The position numbers and the translations under genes are program-made. A stretch of 64,000 nt of DNA, taken from assembly GCF_031458255.1 (NCBI RefSeq), contig NZ_JAVDYC010000001.1:6271001-6335000 (forward strand), written 5' to 3'. A model generated the notes under the pieces. That model was not told the origin of the DNA. It did not search any database and saw only the letters and a list, made by a program, of their open reading frames with translations. Position 1 is the first letter of the stretch. The number at the start of each line of letters is the position of its first letter. Positions 36,049 through 44,843 of the stretch are shown here, piece by piece. This stretch comes from Catenuloplanes niger. GTDB lineage: Bacteria > Actinomycetota > Actinomycetes > Mycobacteriales > Micromonosporaceae.

Positions 36049-38157
36049 ATGCTCGACCGCCCCAGCCTGAAACAGGCCGAACCAGGCCGGCTCCGGCTGG
36101 GATTCCGGGTGCTGCGCGACTGGCGGCCCACGGTCCCCCGGTTCCGGGCGCTGGTCCGCTCGATGGCCACCTCCTTCGTGGTGCTCGCGGCCACGCTCTG
36201 GCTGCTGCCCGGCGTCAACGCCAGCGGCCTGGTCGCGCTGCTCTGGCTGGTCGCGCTGGTCACCGGCGTCGGCGCGCTGCTGCGCCCACTGCTGCTCGGG
36301 GTGGCCACCGTGCTCGGCGGGCTCGGCGCGCTGCTGCTCGGCGTGGTGGTGCAGGCGATCATCATGTACGTCGCGCTGCGCCTGAACCCGGCCGCGAGCG
36401 TCACCGGCTTCGAGGTCGCGTTCGCCGCCTCCTGGATCGCGCTCGCGCTGGCCGCGGTGGTCAACTGGGTGGTCGACGCCGGCACCGACGACACGTTCGT
36501 GCTGGAGACCATGCGGCTGATGTCGCGCGTGCGGCGCAGCAACCCGGGCCCGGACGACCCCGACCGGGAGGGCCTGATCATCGTCCAGCTGGACGGGGTG
36601 TCCGCGCCGCTGCTGCGCTGGGCCGTGCGCGCCGGCAACCTGCCGAACCTGGGCCGCTGGCTGCGGGACGGCACGCACCGGCTGGCCTCGTTCCACACCG
36701 GCGTGCCGGCCACCACGCCCGCGGTGCAGGCCGGCATCCTCTACGGCGACGTGCGCCAGGTGCCCGCGTTCCGCTGGTACGAGAAGGCCGGACATCGCCT
36801 GATGGTGACGAACCGGCCGCGCGACGCCGCGGAGATCGAGCGCCGCCTCTCCACCGGCCACGGCCTGCTCCGGGACGGCGGCGTCAGCATCAGCAACGTG
36901 TTCTCCGGCGACGCGGAGACGTCGCTGCTCACCGTGTCCCGTGCGGCGCTGCCCGGCCCGTCCTCCTCCGGCTACGCCGCGTTCATGACGTTCGGACTGG
37001 CCCGCGCGCTGGTGCTCGGCTTCGGCGAGATCATGAAGGAACTGTGGCAGAGCCGCCAGCAGCGACGGCGTGACGTGCAGCCGCGGATCGGCCGTGGCGG
37101 CTACTACCTGCTGCTCCGCCCGGCCACGAACGTGCTGCTCCGCGACCTGAACGTGTCGCTGATCGCGGAACAGATGGCGAAGGGCGCGCCGGTCGTCTAC
37201 TGCGACTTCGTCGACTACGACGAGGTGGCGCACCACGCCGGGCCGGCCCGCAACGAGGCGCTGCACTCGCTGGAGGGCCTGGACCGGGTGGTCGGCGTGC
37301 TGCACCGGCTGGCCGCGGACGCGCCCCGCGACTACCACCTGGTGATCCTCTCCGACCACGGGCAGGCACAGGGCGCCACGTTCCGGCAGCGGCACGGCGA
37401 GCGGATCGAGGACGTGGTGCAGCGGCTGGTCCGCCCGGCCGGCCCGGCCCGCTCGTCGACCGCGCCGGTCGAGCAGTGGGGGCCGGTGAACGCGCTGCTC
37501 ACCGAGGCCGCGAACCGGTCCGGTGCGACCGCGGCCGCGACCCGCGCGGCCACCCGCAAGCGCTCCGAGGACGGTCAGGTCACGCTCGGCCCGGCCGACA
37601 GCGAGAAGTCCGCGGTGGAGGCCGGCGACGCGGAGTCCGTGGTGGTCGCGTCCGGCAACCTGGCCATGGTCTACCTGCCGCACCTGCCCGGCAAGGCCAC
37701 CCGCGAGGAGCTGGACGCGGCGTACCCCGGTCTGGTCGAGGGCCTGATCTCGCACCCCGGGGTCGGGCTGCTCGTCGTGGACGAGGCCGGCGGACCGGTC
37801 GCGCACGGCGCGAGAGGATCACACCACCTGGCCGGGGGTACGGTCGAGGGCGAGGACCCGCTGCTGCCGTACGGTCCGCGCGCCCGCGCCGACCTGCTGC
37901 GCCACCAGGGCATGGACCACGTCGGCGACCTGGTGCTGATCAGCCCGGTCGACCCGGCGACCGAGGACGTGGCCGCGTTCGAGGAACTGGTCGGCTCGCA
38001 CGGCGGGCTGGGCGGCTGGCAGACCGAGGCGATGGTGGTGCACCCGGCAGCCTGGGCCCGCGAGTCCGACGAGTTCGTCGGCCCGGACGCGGTGCACCGG
38101 CAACTGCTCGTCTGGCTGGAGAAACTCGGCGTGCGCACGCCCGAGATCGAGGACTAG
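36049..38157 (+). CDS. Fused phage-holin-family membrane domain and alkaline-phosphatase-type phosphodiesterase
   Basis: A 702-aa two-domain protein. Residues about 40-140 hold four hydrophobic helices (SFVVLAATLWLLPG, GLVALLWLVALVTGVGALL) of the holin-IV/DUF type. The remaining part is a phosphodiesterase/nucleotide-pyrophosphatase of the alkaline phosphatase superfamily: LIIVQLDGVSAPLL (metal Asp), HTGVPATTPAVQAGILYG (nucleophile Thr), VDYDEVAHHAGP, and ILSDHGQAQG (metal Asp/His). ATG 36049 starts just before the first helix; the upstream open frame is not used. The catalytic domain side and substrate are unknown, but an extracytoplasmic lipid- or nucleotide-phosphodiesterase is plausible. 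Confidence 0.82.
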   Translation: MLDRPSLKQAEPGRLRLGFRVLRDWRPTVPRFRALVRSMATSFVVLAATLWLLPGVNASGLVALLWLVALVTGVGALLRPLLLGVATVLGGLGALLLGVVVQAIIMYVALRLNPAASVTGFEVAFAASWIALALAAVVNWVVDAGTDDTFVLETMRLMSRVRRSNPGPDDPDREGLIIVQLDGVSAPLLRWAVRAGNLPNLGRWLRDGTHRLASFHTGVPATTPAVQAGILYGDVRQVPAFRWYEKAGHRLMVTNRPRDAAEIERRLSTGHGLLRDGGVSISNVFSGDAETSLLTVSRAALPGPSSSGYAAFMTFGLARALVLGFGEIMKELWQSRQQRRRDVQPRIGRGGYYLLLRPATNVLLRDLNVSLIAEQMAKGAPVVYCDFVDYDEVAHHAGPARNEALHSLEGLDRVVGVLHRLAADAPRDYHLVILSDHGQAQGATFRQRHGERIEDVVQRLVRPAGPARSSTAPVEQWGPVNALLTEAANRSGATAAATRAATRKRSEDGQVTLGPADSEKSAVEAGDAESVVVASGNLAMVYLPHLPGKATREELDAAYPGLVEGLISHPGVGLLVVDEAGGPVAHGARGSHHLAGGTVEGEDPLLPYGPRARADLLRHQGMDHVGDLVLISPVDPATEDVAAFEELVGSHGGLGGWQTEAMVVHPAAWARESDEFVGPDAVHRQLLVWLEKLGVRTPEIED

Positions 38158-38209
38158 GCCCGGTATCGGAGCGCGGTCCGGGCATCCCCTGTGGAACGGG
38201 GCCTGGCCG

Positions 38210-38773
38210 TCAGGCGGCGGCCTCGCGCCGGCGGTGCACCCAGCCGGCCACCTGGGTGACCACGACGACCAGCACGATCGCGGCCACCACGCCCTCCCAC
38301 GGGCGCGGGAAGACGGTGCCGCCGAGCAGGCCGACGCTGGCGTAGACCGCTGACCACAACAGGCAGGCCGGCGCGTTCGCGTAGAGGAACGTCCGCCAGG
38401 TCACGCCGATCACGCTCGCGGCCAGCAGCATCGGGATCCGGCCGCCGGGCACCAGCCGGGAGACCAGCAGCACCGGCACCTCGCGGTGGCGCAGTTCGGC
38501 GCCGAGCCGGTCCAGCCGGGCGTTGCCGCGCAGCCAGCGCAGCCGGCGGGCCAGCGCCTCGCCGCCCCACCGGCACAGCGCGTAGGTGACCAGGTCGCCG
38601 AGGTACGCGCCGAGCGCGCCGGACAGCACCACCAGCACGACCATGAACGGGTTGCCGTGCGCGGCCAGCGCGGCCGCGCCGCTCACCGCCGCGCCGGTCG
38701 GCACGACCGGCAGCACCGCGCCGAACGCGACCACGCCGAACAGGGACAGCAGGCCGCCGAGACCGAACGTCAC
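38210..38773 (-). CDS. DedA-family membrane protein
   Basis: A 187-aa integral membrane protein: GNPFMVVLVVLSGALGAYLGDLVTYALCRWGG and VSRLVPGGRIPMLLAASVIG are DedA/SNARE-associated-like signatures (the R-x-x-P-G-x-R motif). Family members flip phospholipids or support membrane homeostasis. ATG 38773 overlaps the MBL hydrolase stop as ATGA, making a two-gene operon. Confidence 0.85.
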   Translation of the reverse strand: MTFGLGGLLSLFGVVAFGAVLPVVPTGAAVSGAAALAAHGNPFMVVLVVLSGALGAYLGDLVTYALCRWGGEALARRLRWLRGNARLDRLGAELRHREVPVLLVSRLVPGGRIPMLLAASVIGVTWRTFLYANAPACLLWSAVYASVGLLGGTVFPRPWEGVVAAIVLVVVVTQVAGWVHRRREAAA

Positions 38774-39558
38774 GACGCGCCGAGGTCCGCGGTCTCGCCG
38801 GGCGCGAGCAGGTGGGTGCGCACCTCCGGCAGCCGTTCCCCGGTCAGCCGCGCGAACTCGGTGCCGGGGGAGTGGAACATGTGCGGTCGGACCCGGCCCA
38901 TGCCGACCGGCCAGAACGTGCCGTAGTGGATCGGGATCGCCGCGGACGCGCCGACCCGGCGCACCGCCTCCGCGCCGCCGGCCGGATCGAGGTGCTGCGA
39001 CGGGTGCAGGCTCGGGCCCCAGCCGCCGACCGGCACCAGCGCCAGGTCGACCGGGCCGAGCAGCGACATGCCGTCGAACAGGCCGGTGTCGCCGGCGAAC
39101 CAGGTGCGGGCCGAGCCCTCGATCAGGAAGCCGAGCGCGTCACCGCGCAGCCGTGACCAGGGGCCGCGGCCGCCGTCGTGGGCGGCGGGCACCGCCCGTA
39201 CCGTGACATCTTTGATCTTGGTTTCCTCGCCGGCCGCGAGCTCGACGCAGTTGCCGGAGTAGTGCCCGCCCAGCCGGCGGTGGATCAGGCCGGTCGCGCC
39301 GCGCGGCACCACGAACACCGTGTCCGGCGGGATCCGGCGCAGCGACGGGATGTCCAGGTGGTCGGCGTGCAGGTGGGAGACGAGCACCGCGTCCGGCGGG
39401 CCGGGCAGCACCGGGCGGGGACCACGCACCCGGCGCAGGTGGGCGAGCCGCTCACCGAGCAGCGGGTCGGTGAGCAGCCGAACCCCCGAGTCCTCCAGCC
39501 AGACCGTGGCGTGCCCCCACCACGTGGCCGTTACCGCCGCGCTGTCCACGATCCCCAC
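38770..39558 (-). CDS. MBL-fold metallohydrolase (UlaG/NAPE-PLD-like)
   Basis: A 262-aa metallo-beta-lactamase-fold enzyme. TWWGHATVWLEDSGVRLLTDPLL and SHLHADHLD (HxHxDH zinc site) match the lactonase/NAPE-phospholipase-D-like group. The later DTGLFDGMSLLG and IPIHYGTF supply the remaining metal ligands. GTG start. Translationally coupled to DedA, so a membrane-lipid role is possible. Substrate unknown. Confidence 0.85.
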   Translation of the reverse strand: MGIVDSAAVTATWWGHATVWLEDSGVRLLTDPLLGERLAHLRRVRGPRPVLPGPPDAVLVSHLHADHLDIPSLRRIPPDTVFVVPRGATGLIHRRLGGHYSGNCVELAAGEETKIKDVTVRAVPAAHDGGRGPWSRLRGDALGFLIEGSARTWFAGDTGLFDGMSLLGPVDLALVPVGGWGPSLHPSQHLDPAGGAEAVRRVGASAAIPIHYGTFWPVGMGRVRPHMFHSPGTEFARLTGERLPEVRTHLLAPGETADLGAS

Positions 39559-39596
39559 CGTACGGGACGATCATCGACCGCCCGCACGGAGACGCC

Positions 39597-40211
39597 TCAC
39601 CGGGTGATCTCGCGCAACGCCGTGGTGAGCGTCTCGCGGACCGCGGCCGGTGGCATCTGGCGCGGGTACATCAGCGCCTGCAGGGACAGCCCGTCCACGA
39701 TGACGTGCAGCCGTCCCGCGCGGGCCTCCAGGTCCGGATCGTCCAGCGGGCCGGTCAGCTCGTCCGGCGCGGGCAACCCGCGCAGCCCGGCGACCGCGAG
39801 CCGGCACAGGTAGCGGGTGCCGTTCCAGGCCGCGTCGCGCGCCGCGTCCAGCCCGCGGGCGAGCCGGGACCGGTCCGCGATGGCCACGAAGACCAGCACC
39901 TCGATGCGGCGCTCCTCGTCCAGCGGCAGCAGCTCCTCCAGCACCGCGATCACCCGGTCGAACGGGGTCAGCGACGCGTCGCCGAGGTGCACCCGGATGC
40001 GCTCCGGCACCCGCTCCATCATCAGCTGGGCCGCGAACGTCAGCAGCTCCGTCTGGGTCGAGAAGTAGTGCCTGATCGCGCCGGTGGACCAGCCGGACTC
40101 CGCCGCGACCGCCCGGACGGACGCGGCGTCCAGCCCGTCCCGGCTGATCACCCGCCACACCGCGGCGGCGAGCTCGCGCCGGCGCTGTTCATGATCCACG
40201 ATTCGAGGCAC
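39597..40211 (-). CDS. TetR-family transcriptional regulator
   Basis: A 204-aa regulator with the N-terminal helix-turn-helix GLDAASVRAVAAESGWSTGAIRHYFSTQTEL (TetR type) and a variable ligand-binding domain. It is divergent from the GAP-family membrane protein gene, whose 75-bp shared promoter carries two copies of a CACG-N2-CGTG palindrome, so it probably represses both. Confidence 0.88.
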   Translation of the reverse strand: MPRIVDHEQRRRELAAAVWRVISRDGLDAASVRAVAAESGWSTGAIRHYFSTQTELLTFAAQLMMERVPERIRVHLGDASLTPFDRVIAVLEELLPLDEERRIEVLVFVAIADRSRLARGLDAARDAAWNGTRYLCRLAVAGLRGLPAPDELTGPLDDPDLEARAGRLHVIVDGLSLQALMYPRQMPPAAVRETLTTALREITR

Positions 40212-40224
40212 CCGTCTTTTTTAG

Positions 40225-40259
40225 CACGGCCGTGTTACTTTGTTTTTCACACGACCGTG
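40225..40259. promoter_or_regulatory. Paired TetR operator sites
   Basis: CACGGCCGTG (40225-40234) and CACGACCGTG (40250-40259) differ at one base and are 25 bp apart, between the divergent TetR and GAP-family genes. Confidence 0.65.
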
Positions 40260-40285
40260 CGAAAACAAATCGGGGAAGGACGCTC

Positions 40286-40996
40286 GTGGATCTTCTGACG
40301 CTCGCCGGCCTGGCCGGACTGGCGCTCATCGACAGCACCAGCATCGGCACGCTGGTCATCCCGATCTGGATGTTGCTCTCGCCGCGGCTGCGGGCCTCCC
40401 GGTTCCTGATCTACCTGGCCACCGTCGCGGTCTTCTACGCGCTCGTCGGCGTGCTCCTGGTGCTCGGCGCCGAGGCCGCCACCACCGCGCTGTCCGGCCT
40501 GTCCGACGCGGCCTGGGTCAACTGGGCGCAGCTGGCGATCGGCGTCGGCCTGTTCGCGTACAGCTTCCGGTTCGACGGGAAGAAGAAGCGCGGACCCGGC
40601 CGCGCGGACCGCTGGAAGGCGCGGCTGACCGGCGAGAACGCCACGGTCCCCGCGATGATTGGGCTGGGGCTCGGCGCGGCCACGCTGGAGGTCGCCACCA
40701 TGCTGCCCTACCTGGCCGCGGTCGGCCTGATCACGTCCGCCGGCCTGTCCGCCCCGGCCTGGCTGACCGTCCTCGGCGGCTACGTCCTGGTGATGATCCT
40801 GCCCGCGCTGCTGCTCGGCGCGGTCCGCGCGCTGGCGCGCCGGCACGTGGAGCCGCTGCTCGACCGGGTCGGCGCCTGGTTCGCGAAGCACAGCGACAGC
40901 ACGCTCGGCTGGGTCCTCGGCATCGCCGGCTTCCTCCTCGCCCGCGACGCCGCCGTCCGCCTGGGCGTCCTCAACCAGTGGATCACCACCGGCTGA
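40286..40996 (+). CDS. GAP-family (LysE-like) membrane protein
   Basis: A 236-aa integral membrane protein with about six hydrophobic segments, beginning LLTLAGLAGLALIDSTSIGTLVIPIWMLLSP. This is the GAP (GPL-addressing protein) pattern known from mycobacteria, where homologues export glycopeptidolipids. GTG 40286 has AAGGA 6 nt upstream. Expressed from a promoter flanked by TetR operators. Cargo here is unknown. Confidence 0.8.
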   Translation: MDLLTLAGLAGLALIDSTSIGTLVIPIWMLLSPRLRASRFLIYLATVAVFYALVGVLLVLGAEAATTALSGLSDAAWVNWAQLAIGVGLFAYSFRFDGKKKRGPGRADRWKARLTGENATVPAMIGLGLGAATLEVATMLPYLAAVGLITSAGLSAPAWLTVLGGYVLVMILPALLLGAVRALARRHVEPLLDRVGAWFAKHSDSTLGWVLGIAGFLLARDAAVRLGVLNQWITTG

Positions 40997-41028
40997 CCCG
41001 GCCGTCCCGGCCGCCCGGCGCGGGTCAG
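40993..41028. terminator. Hairpin overlapping two convergent stop codons
   Basis: CTGACCCG (40993-41000) pairs with CGGGTCAG (41021-41028); each arm contains the stop codon of one of the convergent genes. Confidence 0.5.
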
Positions 41029-41831
41029 GCCGGCCAGGACAGGTCGAGAGTGGCGACCACCGGATGGTGGTCGGAGGCGGATTCGGACGCGCCGCCGGTG
41101 ACCGGTTCGCACCCGGTGCAGAGCGCGGCGAGCGGGTCGCTGCCGAGGACGTAGTCGATGCGCATGCCGTCCCGGGCGAACTCCCGGCCGCCGCCCCGGC
41201 TGGTCGGCGCCGTGAACGGCCGGCCCCGCGAGCCGGCGGCGGTCCAGAGGTCGCGATATCCGGCGGTGCGCAGCGTCTCGATCGCACGGGTGTCGGCCCT
41301 GTCCGGCAGGTGCCGGCGGACGTGGCGGGCGCGGTAGAGGCCGGGCATCGCGGCCAGGCGCTCGGTGTGGTCGGTGTCCGGGTCGAGCGCGTTCAGGTCG
41401 CCCATCAGCAACGCCATCCCGGCCGCGGGACTCGTCTCGCGGACCAGCCGGGCGGCCTCGTGGCGGCGGCGCGAGCTGGAGAACGGGTTGAGGTGGGCAC
41501 TGGTCACGGTCAGCGGACCGCGGTCGGTGTCCACCTCCACCATGGACGCGGCGTGGTGCAGCGGCAGCCGGACCGCGCGGTGGCGGCGCACCCGGCCGGG
41601 CGCGCGGACCAGCACGGCGACCGGCATGCCCAGCGTGGCGCGGGCCAGGTGCCCGCTCATGCCGAGCGCGGCGGCGGCGTGTGCGAGCCGGCGGGCGCCG
41701 TCGTTGTCCCAGCCGCGCAGTTCCTGCAGCGCGAGCAGGTCGGGCCGGTGCGCGTCGATGACGCCGAGGATGTCGTCGAGCCGCGAGCCGCCCCCGTTGC
41801 GGATGTTGTAGGTCATCACGGTCAGCGCCAT
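41025..41831 (-). CDS. Endonuclease/exonuclease/phosphatase-family hydrolase
   Basis: A 268-aa DNase I-like-fold enzyme: MTYNIRNGG start, ALQELRGW (Glu metal ligand), LMGDLNALDPD and ASDHHPVVATL (His general base) are the four EEP motifs. No signal peptide. ATG 41831 has AGGAG 7 nt upstream, which overlaps the stop of the upstream PAP2 gene, so the two are coupled. Substrate could be DNA, an inositol phosphate or a lipid; unknown. Confidence 0.85.
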   Translation of the reverse strand: MALTVMTYNIRNGGGSRLDDILGVIDAHRPDLLALQELRGWDNDGARRLAHAAAALGMSGHLARATLGMPVAVLVRAPGRVRRHRAVRLPLHHAASMVEVDTDRGPLTVTSAHLNPFSSSRRRHEAARLVRETSPAAGMALLMGDLNALDPDTDHTERLAAMPGLYRARHVRRHLPDRADTRAIETLRTAGYRDLWTAAGSRGRPFTAPTSRGGGREFARDGMRIDYVLGSDPLAALCTGCEPVTGGASESASDHHPVVATLDLSWPA

Positions 41832-41841
41832 GCGAGTTCTC

Positions 41842-42621
41842 CTAACCGGGCCGGTCCGTGCACCCACCGGCGCGCGCCGGGCGCCGGTCACCGTCGCCGT
41901 CACCCGCCGTGCCCGAGGTGCCGGCCGCGCCGGGGCGATCGGTCGTGGGGAGAGCGGGGTGCGGAGCCGGGTCGAGGCCGCCGGTGCGGAAGCTGAGCCG
42001 GAACGCGTGGGTGGTGATGCCGAGCCAGGCGAGCCCGAGCAGGCAGCCGCCGACGACGTCGGAGACGAAGTGGACGCCGAGCGCGACCCGGGTGAAGCCG
42101 ACCAGCACCACCAGCGTGGCCCACGCGGCGATCGCGACACGCCGCCGGAACGGCCCCAGCACGGGCACGAGGATCAGCAGCACGGCACCGTACGCGACGA
42201 CCGTGCCGAGTGCGTGACCGCTCGGGAAGCTGTGGCCGGGCGCGGCCGCGATCGGCACGTCGACGATCGGCCGCAGCCGCCCGACCAGCGTCTTCAGCGT
42301 CGGATCGAGGATCAGCGCGCCGAGCCCGGTGACGACCAGGTAGAGCGCGGGCCGGACCCGCCGGCGCAGCAGCAGGCCGGCCGCGACCACGGCGACGAGC
42401 AGCGGCGTGACCGGCGGGCCGCCGAGCACCGAGATCCCCCGGAGCGCCGCGACCAGCGGTTCGTGCCGGGACACGACCGCGTTGAGGTCCGCGGCGACGG
42501 CGTGGTCGAGCGCGTGCAGCGGCGGCCATTCCGCGCGGACGAGCAGCAGGAGCAACCCGAACGCGAGCAGGGCGAGCAGGCCGAACGCGGATCGCTCGGT
42601 GAAGCGCCGCCACGCCGTCAT
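41842..42621 (-). CDS. PAP2-superfamily membrane phosphatase
   Basis: A 259-aa membrane enzyme with five or so hydrophobic segments. The three phosphatase motifs are present: KTLVGRLRP, SFPSGHALG and RVALGVHFVSDVVGG, giving the catalytic His/His/Arg set of lipid phosphate phosphatases. The C-terminus is Pro/Gly/Asp-rich and disordered. Likely dephosphorylates an isoprenyl or glycerolipid phosphate. First gene of a two-gene operon with the EEP hydrolase. Confidence 0.88.
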   Translation of the reverse strand: MTAWRRFTERSAFGLLALLAFGLLLLLVRAEWPPLHALDHAVAADLNAVVSRHEPLVAALRGISVLGGPPVTPLLVAVVAAGLLLRRRVRPALYLVVTGLGALILDPTLKTLVGRLRPIVDVPIAAAPGHSFPSGHALGTVVAYGAVLLILVPVLGPFRRRVAIAAWATLVVLVGFTRVALGVHFVSDVVGGCLLGLAWLGITTHAFRLSFRTGGLDPAPHPALPTTDRPGAAGTSGTAGDGDGDRRPARAGGCTDRPG

Positions 42622-42677
42622 CTGGCTCGACCTCCGGGGGAAAGACGAGCCGGTCTCCTACCCGGCGCGGCGGCCGG

Positions 42678-43796
42678 CTACACCACGGGGCGTCTGCGCG
42701 GCCGGACGGTCTTGCGGGCGCCGTCCGGCTTGACCGCGAAGCCGGCGCTGAACGACCGTACCCGCGAGGCCTTGATGGTCTGCTGTTTCGCGGACCGGGG
42801 CCGGGGCAGGCGCGGCGCGTGCGGGCGGTCGTCCTTGGCCGTGGGCTGCCAGCGGTCCGGCTCGGCCGGTTCGGGCGCGCCGACCCGGGCCGCCTCCAGC
42901 TGGGCCGCGAACGCGAGGCCGAGGAACAGCGCGATCCCGGTCAGGTTGGCCCACAGCAGCAGCGCGATGATGCCGGTCAGCGGGCCGTACGTCTCGCCGA
43001 AGCCGCCGGAGAAGCGCACGTACGCGGCGAGCAGCAGGCTGGTCGCCCACCACAGGATCGTGGCCAGCGTGGCGCCGAACAGCAGCCAGGACAGGCCGGG
43101 CTGGCGGCGGCGCGGCGCGAACCGGAAGATCACCCCGATCGCGAAGATGACCAGCGCGAGGCTGCCCGGCCAGCGCACCACGTCCCAGACGTCCGAGAAC
43201 ATCGCGCCCCAGCCGGGGTAGCGGGCCTCGATCGAGTCGCCGAACGGCCGGCCGGCGACCAGCGTGAGGAAGCCGAACAGCGCGGGTACGCCGGCCAGCA
43301 CGGCCAGCGCGGCGGCGCGGACGTACTTCAGCACCGCCGGCCGGTCCCGCTCGACGCCGTAGATCCGGTTCGCGCCGCGCTCGATCTGCGCCATCGTCTG
43401 GGTGAGCGACACCATGCCGGTGATCAGGCCGAGCGTCAGCGCGAGCTCACCCGCGTCCTCGGTCGCGTCGTCCTCGGTGAGCAGGTCCGCGACCACGTCG
43501 TGGCTGGCACCGGGGGTCAGCGCCAGGATCGTGTCCGCCACGACCAGGCCGCCCTCCTCGACGCCGAGGTCGGTGGCGAGACCGGCGAGCGCGATCAGGA
43601 ACGGCACCACCGCGAGGCACAGCTGGAGTGCGAGCGCGCGCGAGTGGCTGAACCCGTCGCCGTAGCGGAACCGGACGAAGGCGTCGTGGAACAGGTGCCA
43701 GCGGCCGTAGACGCGCAGCGCGTGCCAGGCGTCGTCCGCGGACAGCTCGTCCCCGGACATCAGCTGCGTCTCGGGGACCTGATTGGTGCTGCTCAT
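42678..43796 (-). CDS. YihY/BrkB-family inner-membrane protein
   Basis: A 372-aa protein with about six transmembrane segments. HSRALALQLCLAVVPFLIALAGLAT and the ERGANRIYGVERDRP and GFGETYGPLTGIIALLLWANLTGIAL blocks identify the YihY/virulence-factor-BrkB family. The C-terminal tail of about 60 residues is basic and cytosolic. ATG 43796 overlaps the diacylglycerol kinase stop as ATGA. Exact role unknown. Confidence 0.88.
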   Translation of the reverse strand: MSSTNQVPETQLMSGDELSADDAWHALRVYGRWHLFHDAFVRFRYGDGFSHSRALALQLCLAVVPFLIALAGLATDLGVEEGGLVVADTILALTPGASHDVVADLLTEDDATEDAGELALTLGLITGMVSLTQTMAQIERGANRIYGVERDRPAVLKYVRAAALAVLAGVPALFGFLTLVAGRPFGDSIEARYPGWGAMFSDVWDVVRWPGSLALVIFAIGVIFRFAPRRRQPGLSWLLFGATLATILWWATSLLLAAYVRFSGGFGETYGPLTGIIALLLWANLTGIALFLGLAFAAQLEAARVGAPEPAEPDRWQPTAKDDRPHAPRLPRPRSAKQQTIKASRVRSFSAGFAVKPDGARKTVRPRRRPVV

Positions 43797-44785
43797 GCCT
43801 TCTCCTTCACCCGGTCGGCCCCCTCGGCCAGGTCGCGGGCGCGCTCCGGCCGGGGCACGCACAGCACCAGCGCCTTCGGCCGGAGCCGGACGCGCAGCAC
43901 CTCGGCCGGCGCGATCAGGTCGCCGTCCAGCTGCCGGGGCTGCGCCCGGTTGCTGCGGATCTCGACCTCGGACGCGGTGTACAGCTCCATCCGCGGCACC
44001 CGCCGCCACCGGTAGAGCACGCCGAGCCCGAGCACCACCCACTGGCCGAGGCTGCGCGCGGTGACCACGGCCACGTTGAACTGGCCGTCGTCCGGTTCCG
44101 CGTCGGCCAGCAGCCGCACCCCGCCCTGCAGCCGGCCCACGTTGCCGATCAGCACGGTACGGGCGCGCCGGTCCAGTACCCGGTTGCCGTCGAGCCTGAT
44201 CCGCACCCGCATCGGCCGGTCCCGGAGGTGCCGGGCCGCGCCGAACAGGTACGCGAACCAGCCGATCCGCTTCTTCGCCCGCTCGGACGTGCCGGCCAGC
44301 ATCTGCGCGTCGAAGCCCATGCCGGCCATCACCGCGAAGCAGTCACCGGTCTCGTCCACCTCGCCGACGTCGATCAGCCGCCGCCCGCCGTCCAGCACCA
44401 CCTGCACGGCCGCGGCCACGTGCCCTTCCAGGCCCAGGTTCGCGGCCAGCAGGTTGCCGGTGCCGGAGGGCAGCACCGCCATCGCCACGCCGGTCCCGGC
44501 CAGCCCGGTGATCGCGGCCCGCACGGTGCCGTCGCCGCCGGAGACGAACACCACCTCCGCGCCGGCCCGGACCGCGGCGCGCGCCTGGCCCAGCCCGGGG
44601 TCCTCGGGCGTGGTTTGCAGCCAGAGCGGCTCCGGCCAGCCGGCTATCGCCAGCCCCTCACAGATCAGCCGTTTGTGCTCGTCGAGGTCGGCGACCTTCA
44701 CCGGGTTGACCACCACCGCCGTCCGCACCGGCCGGGGCACGGCCGCGCGCAGCACCGCATGCGGCTGCCCGCTGTCTTCCATCAC
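43793..44785 (-). CDS. Diacylglycerol kinase-family lipid kinase
   Basis: A 330-aa lipid kinase. GGDGT (residues 83-87) in VFVSGGDGTVRAAITGLAGTG and VLPSGTGNLLAANL are the DAGK catalytic-domain (DagK/YegS) hallmarks. GTG 44785 is immediately followed by an ATG, so the exact first residue is uncertain by one codon. It phosphorylates diacylglycerol or a related lipid and is coupled to the YihY gene. Confidence 0.88.
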   Translation of the reverse strand: MMEDSGQPHAVLRAAVPRPVRTAVVVNPVKVADLDEHKRLICEGLAIAGWPEPLWLQTTPEDPGLGQARAAVRAGAEVVFVSGGDGTVRAAITGLAGTGVAMAVLPSGTGNLLAANLGLEGHVAAAVQVVLDGGRRLIDVGEVDETGDCFAVMAGMGFDAQMLAGTSERAKKRIGWFAYLFGAARHLRDRPMRVRIRLDGNRVLDRRARTVLIGNVGRLQGGVRLLADAEPDDGQFNVAVVTARSLGQWVVLGLGVLYRWRRVPRMELYTASEVEIRSNRAQPRQLDGDLIAPAEVLRVRLRPKALVLCVPRPERARDLAEGADRVKEKA

Positions 44786-44843
44786 GGCCGACAGTGTGCA
44801 ACAACCGGGCGCGGCGAGCGACCCATCGGGCGTACGCCACAGC

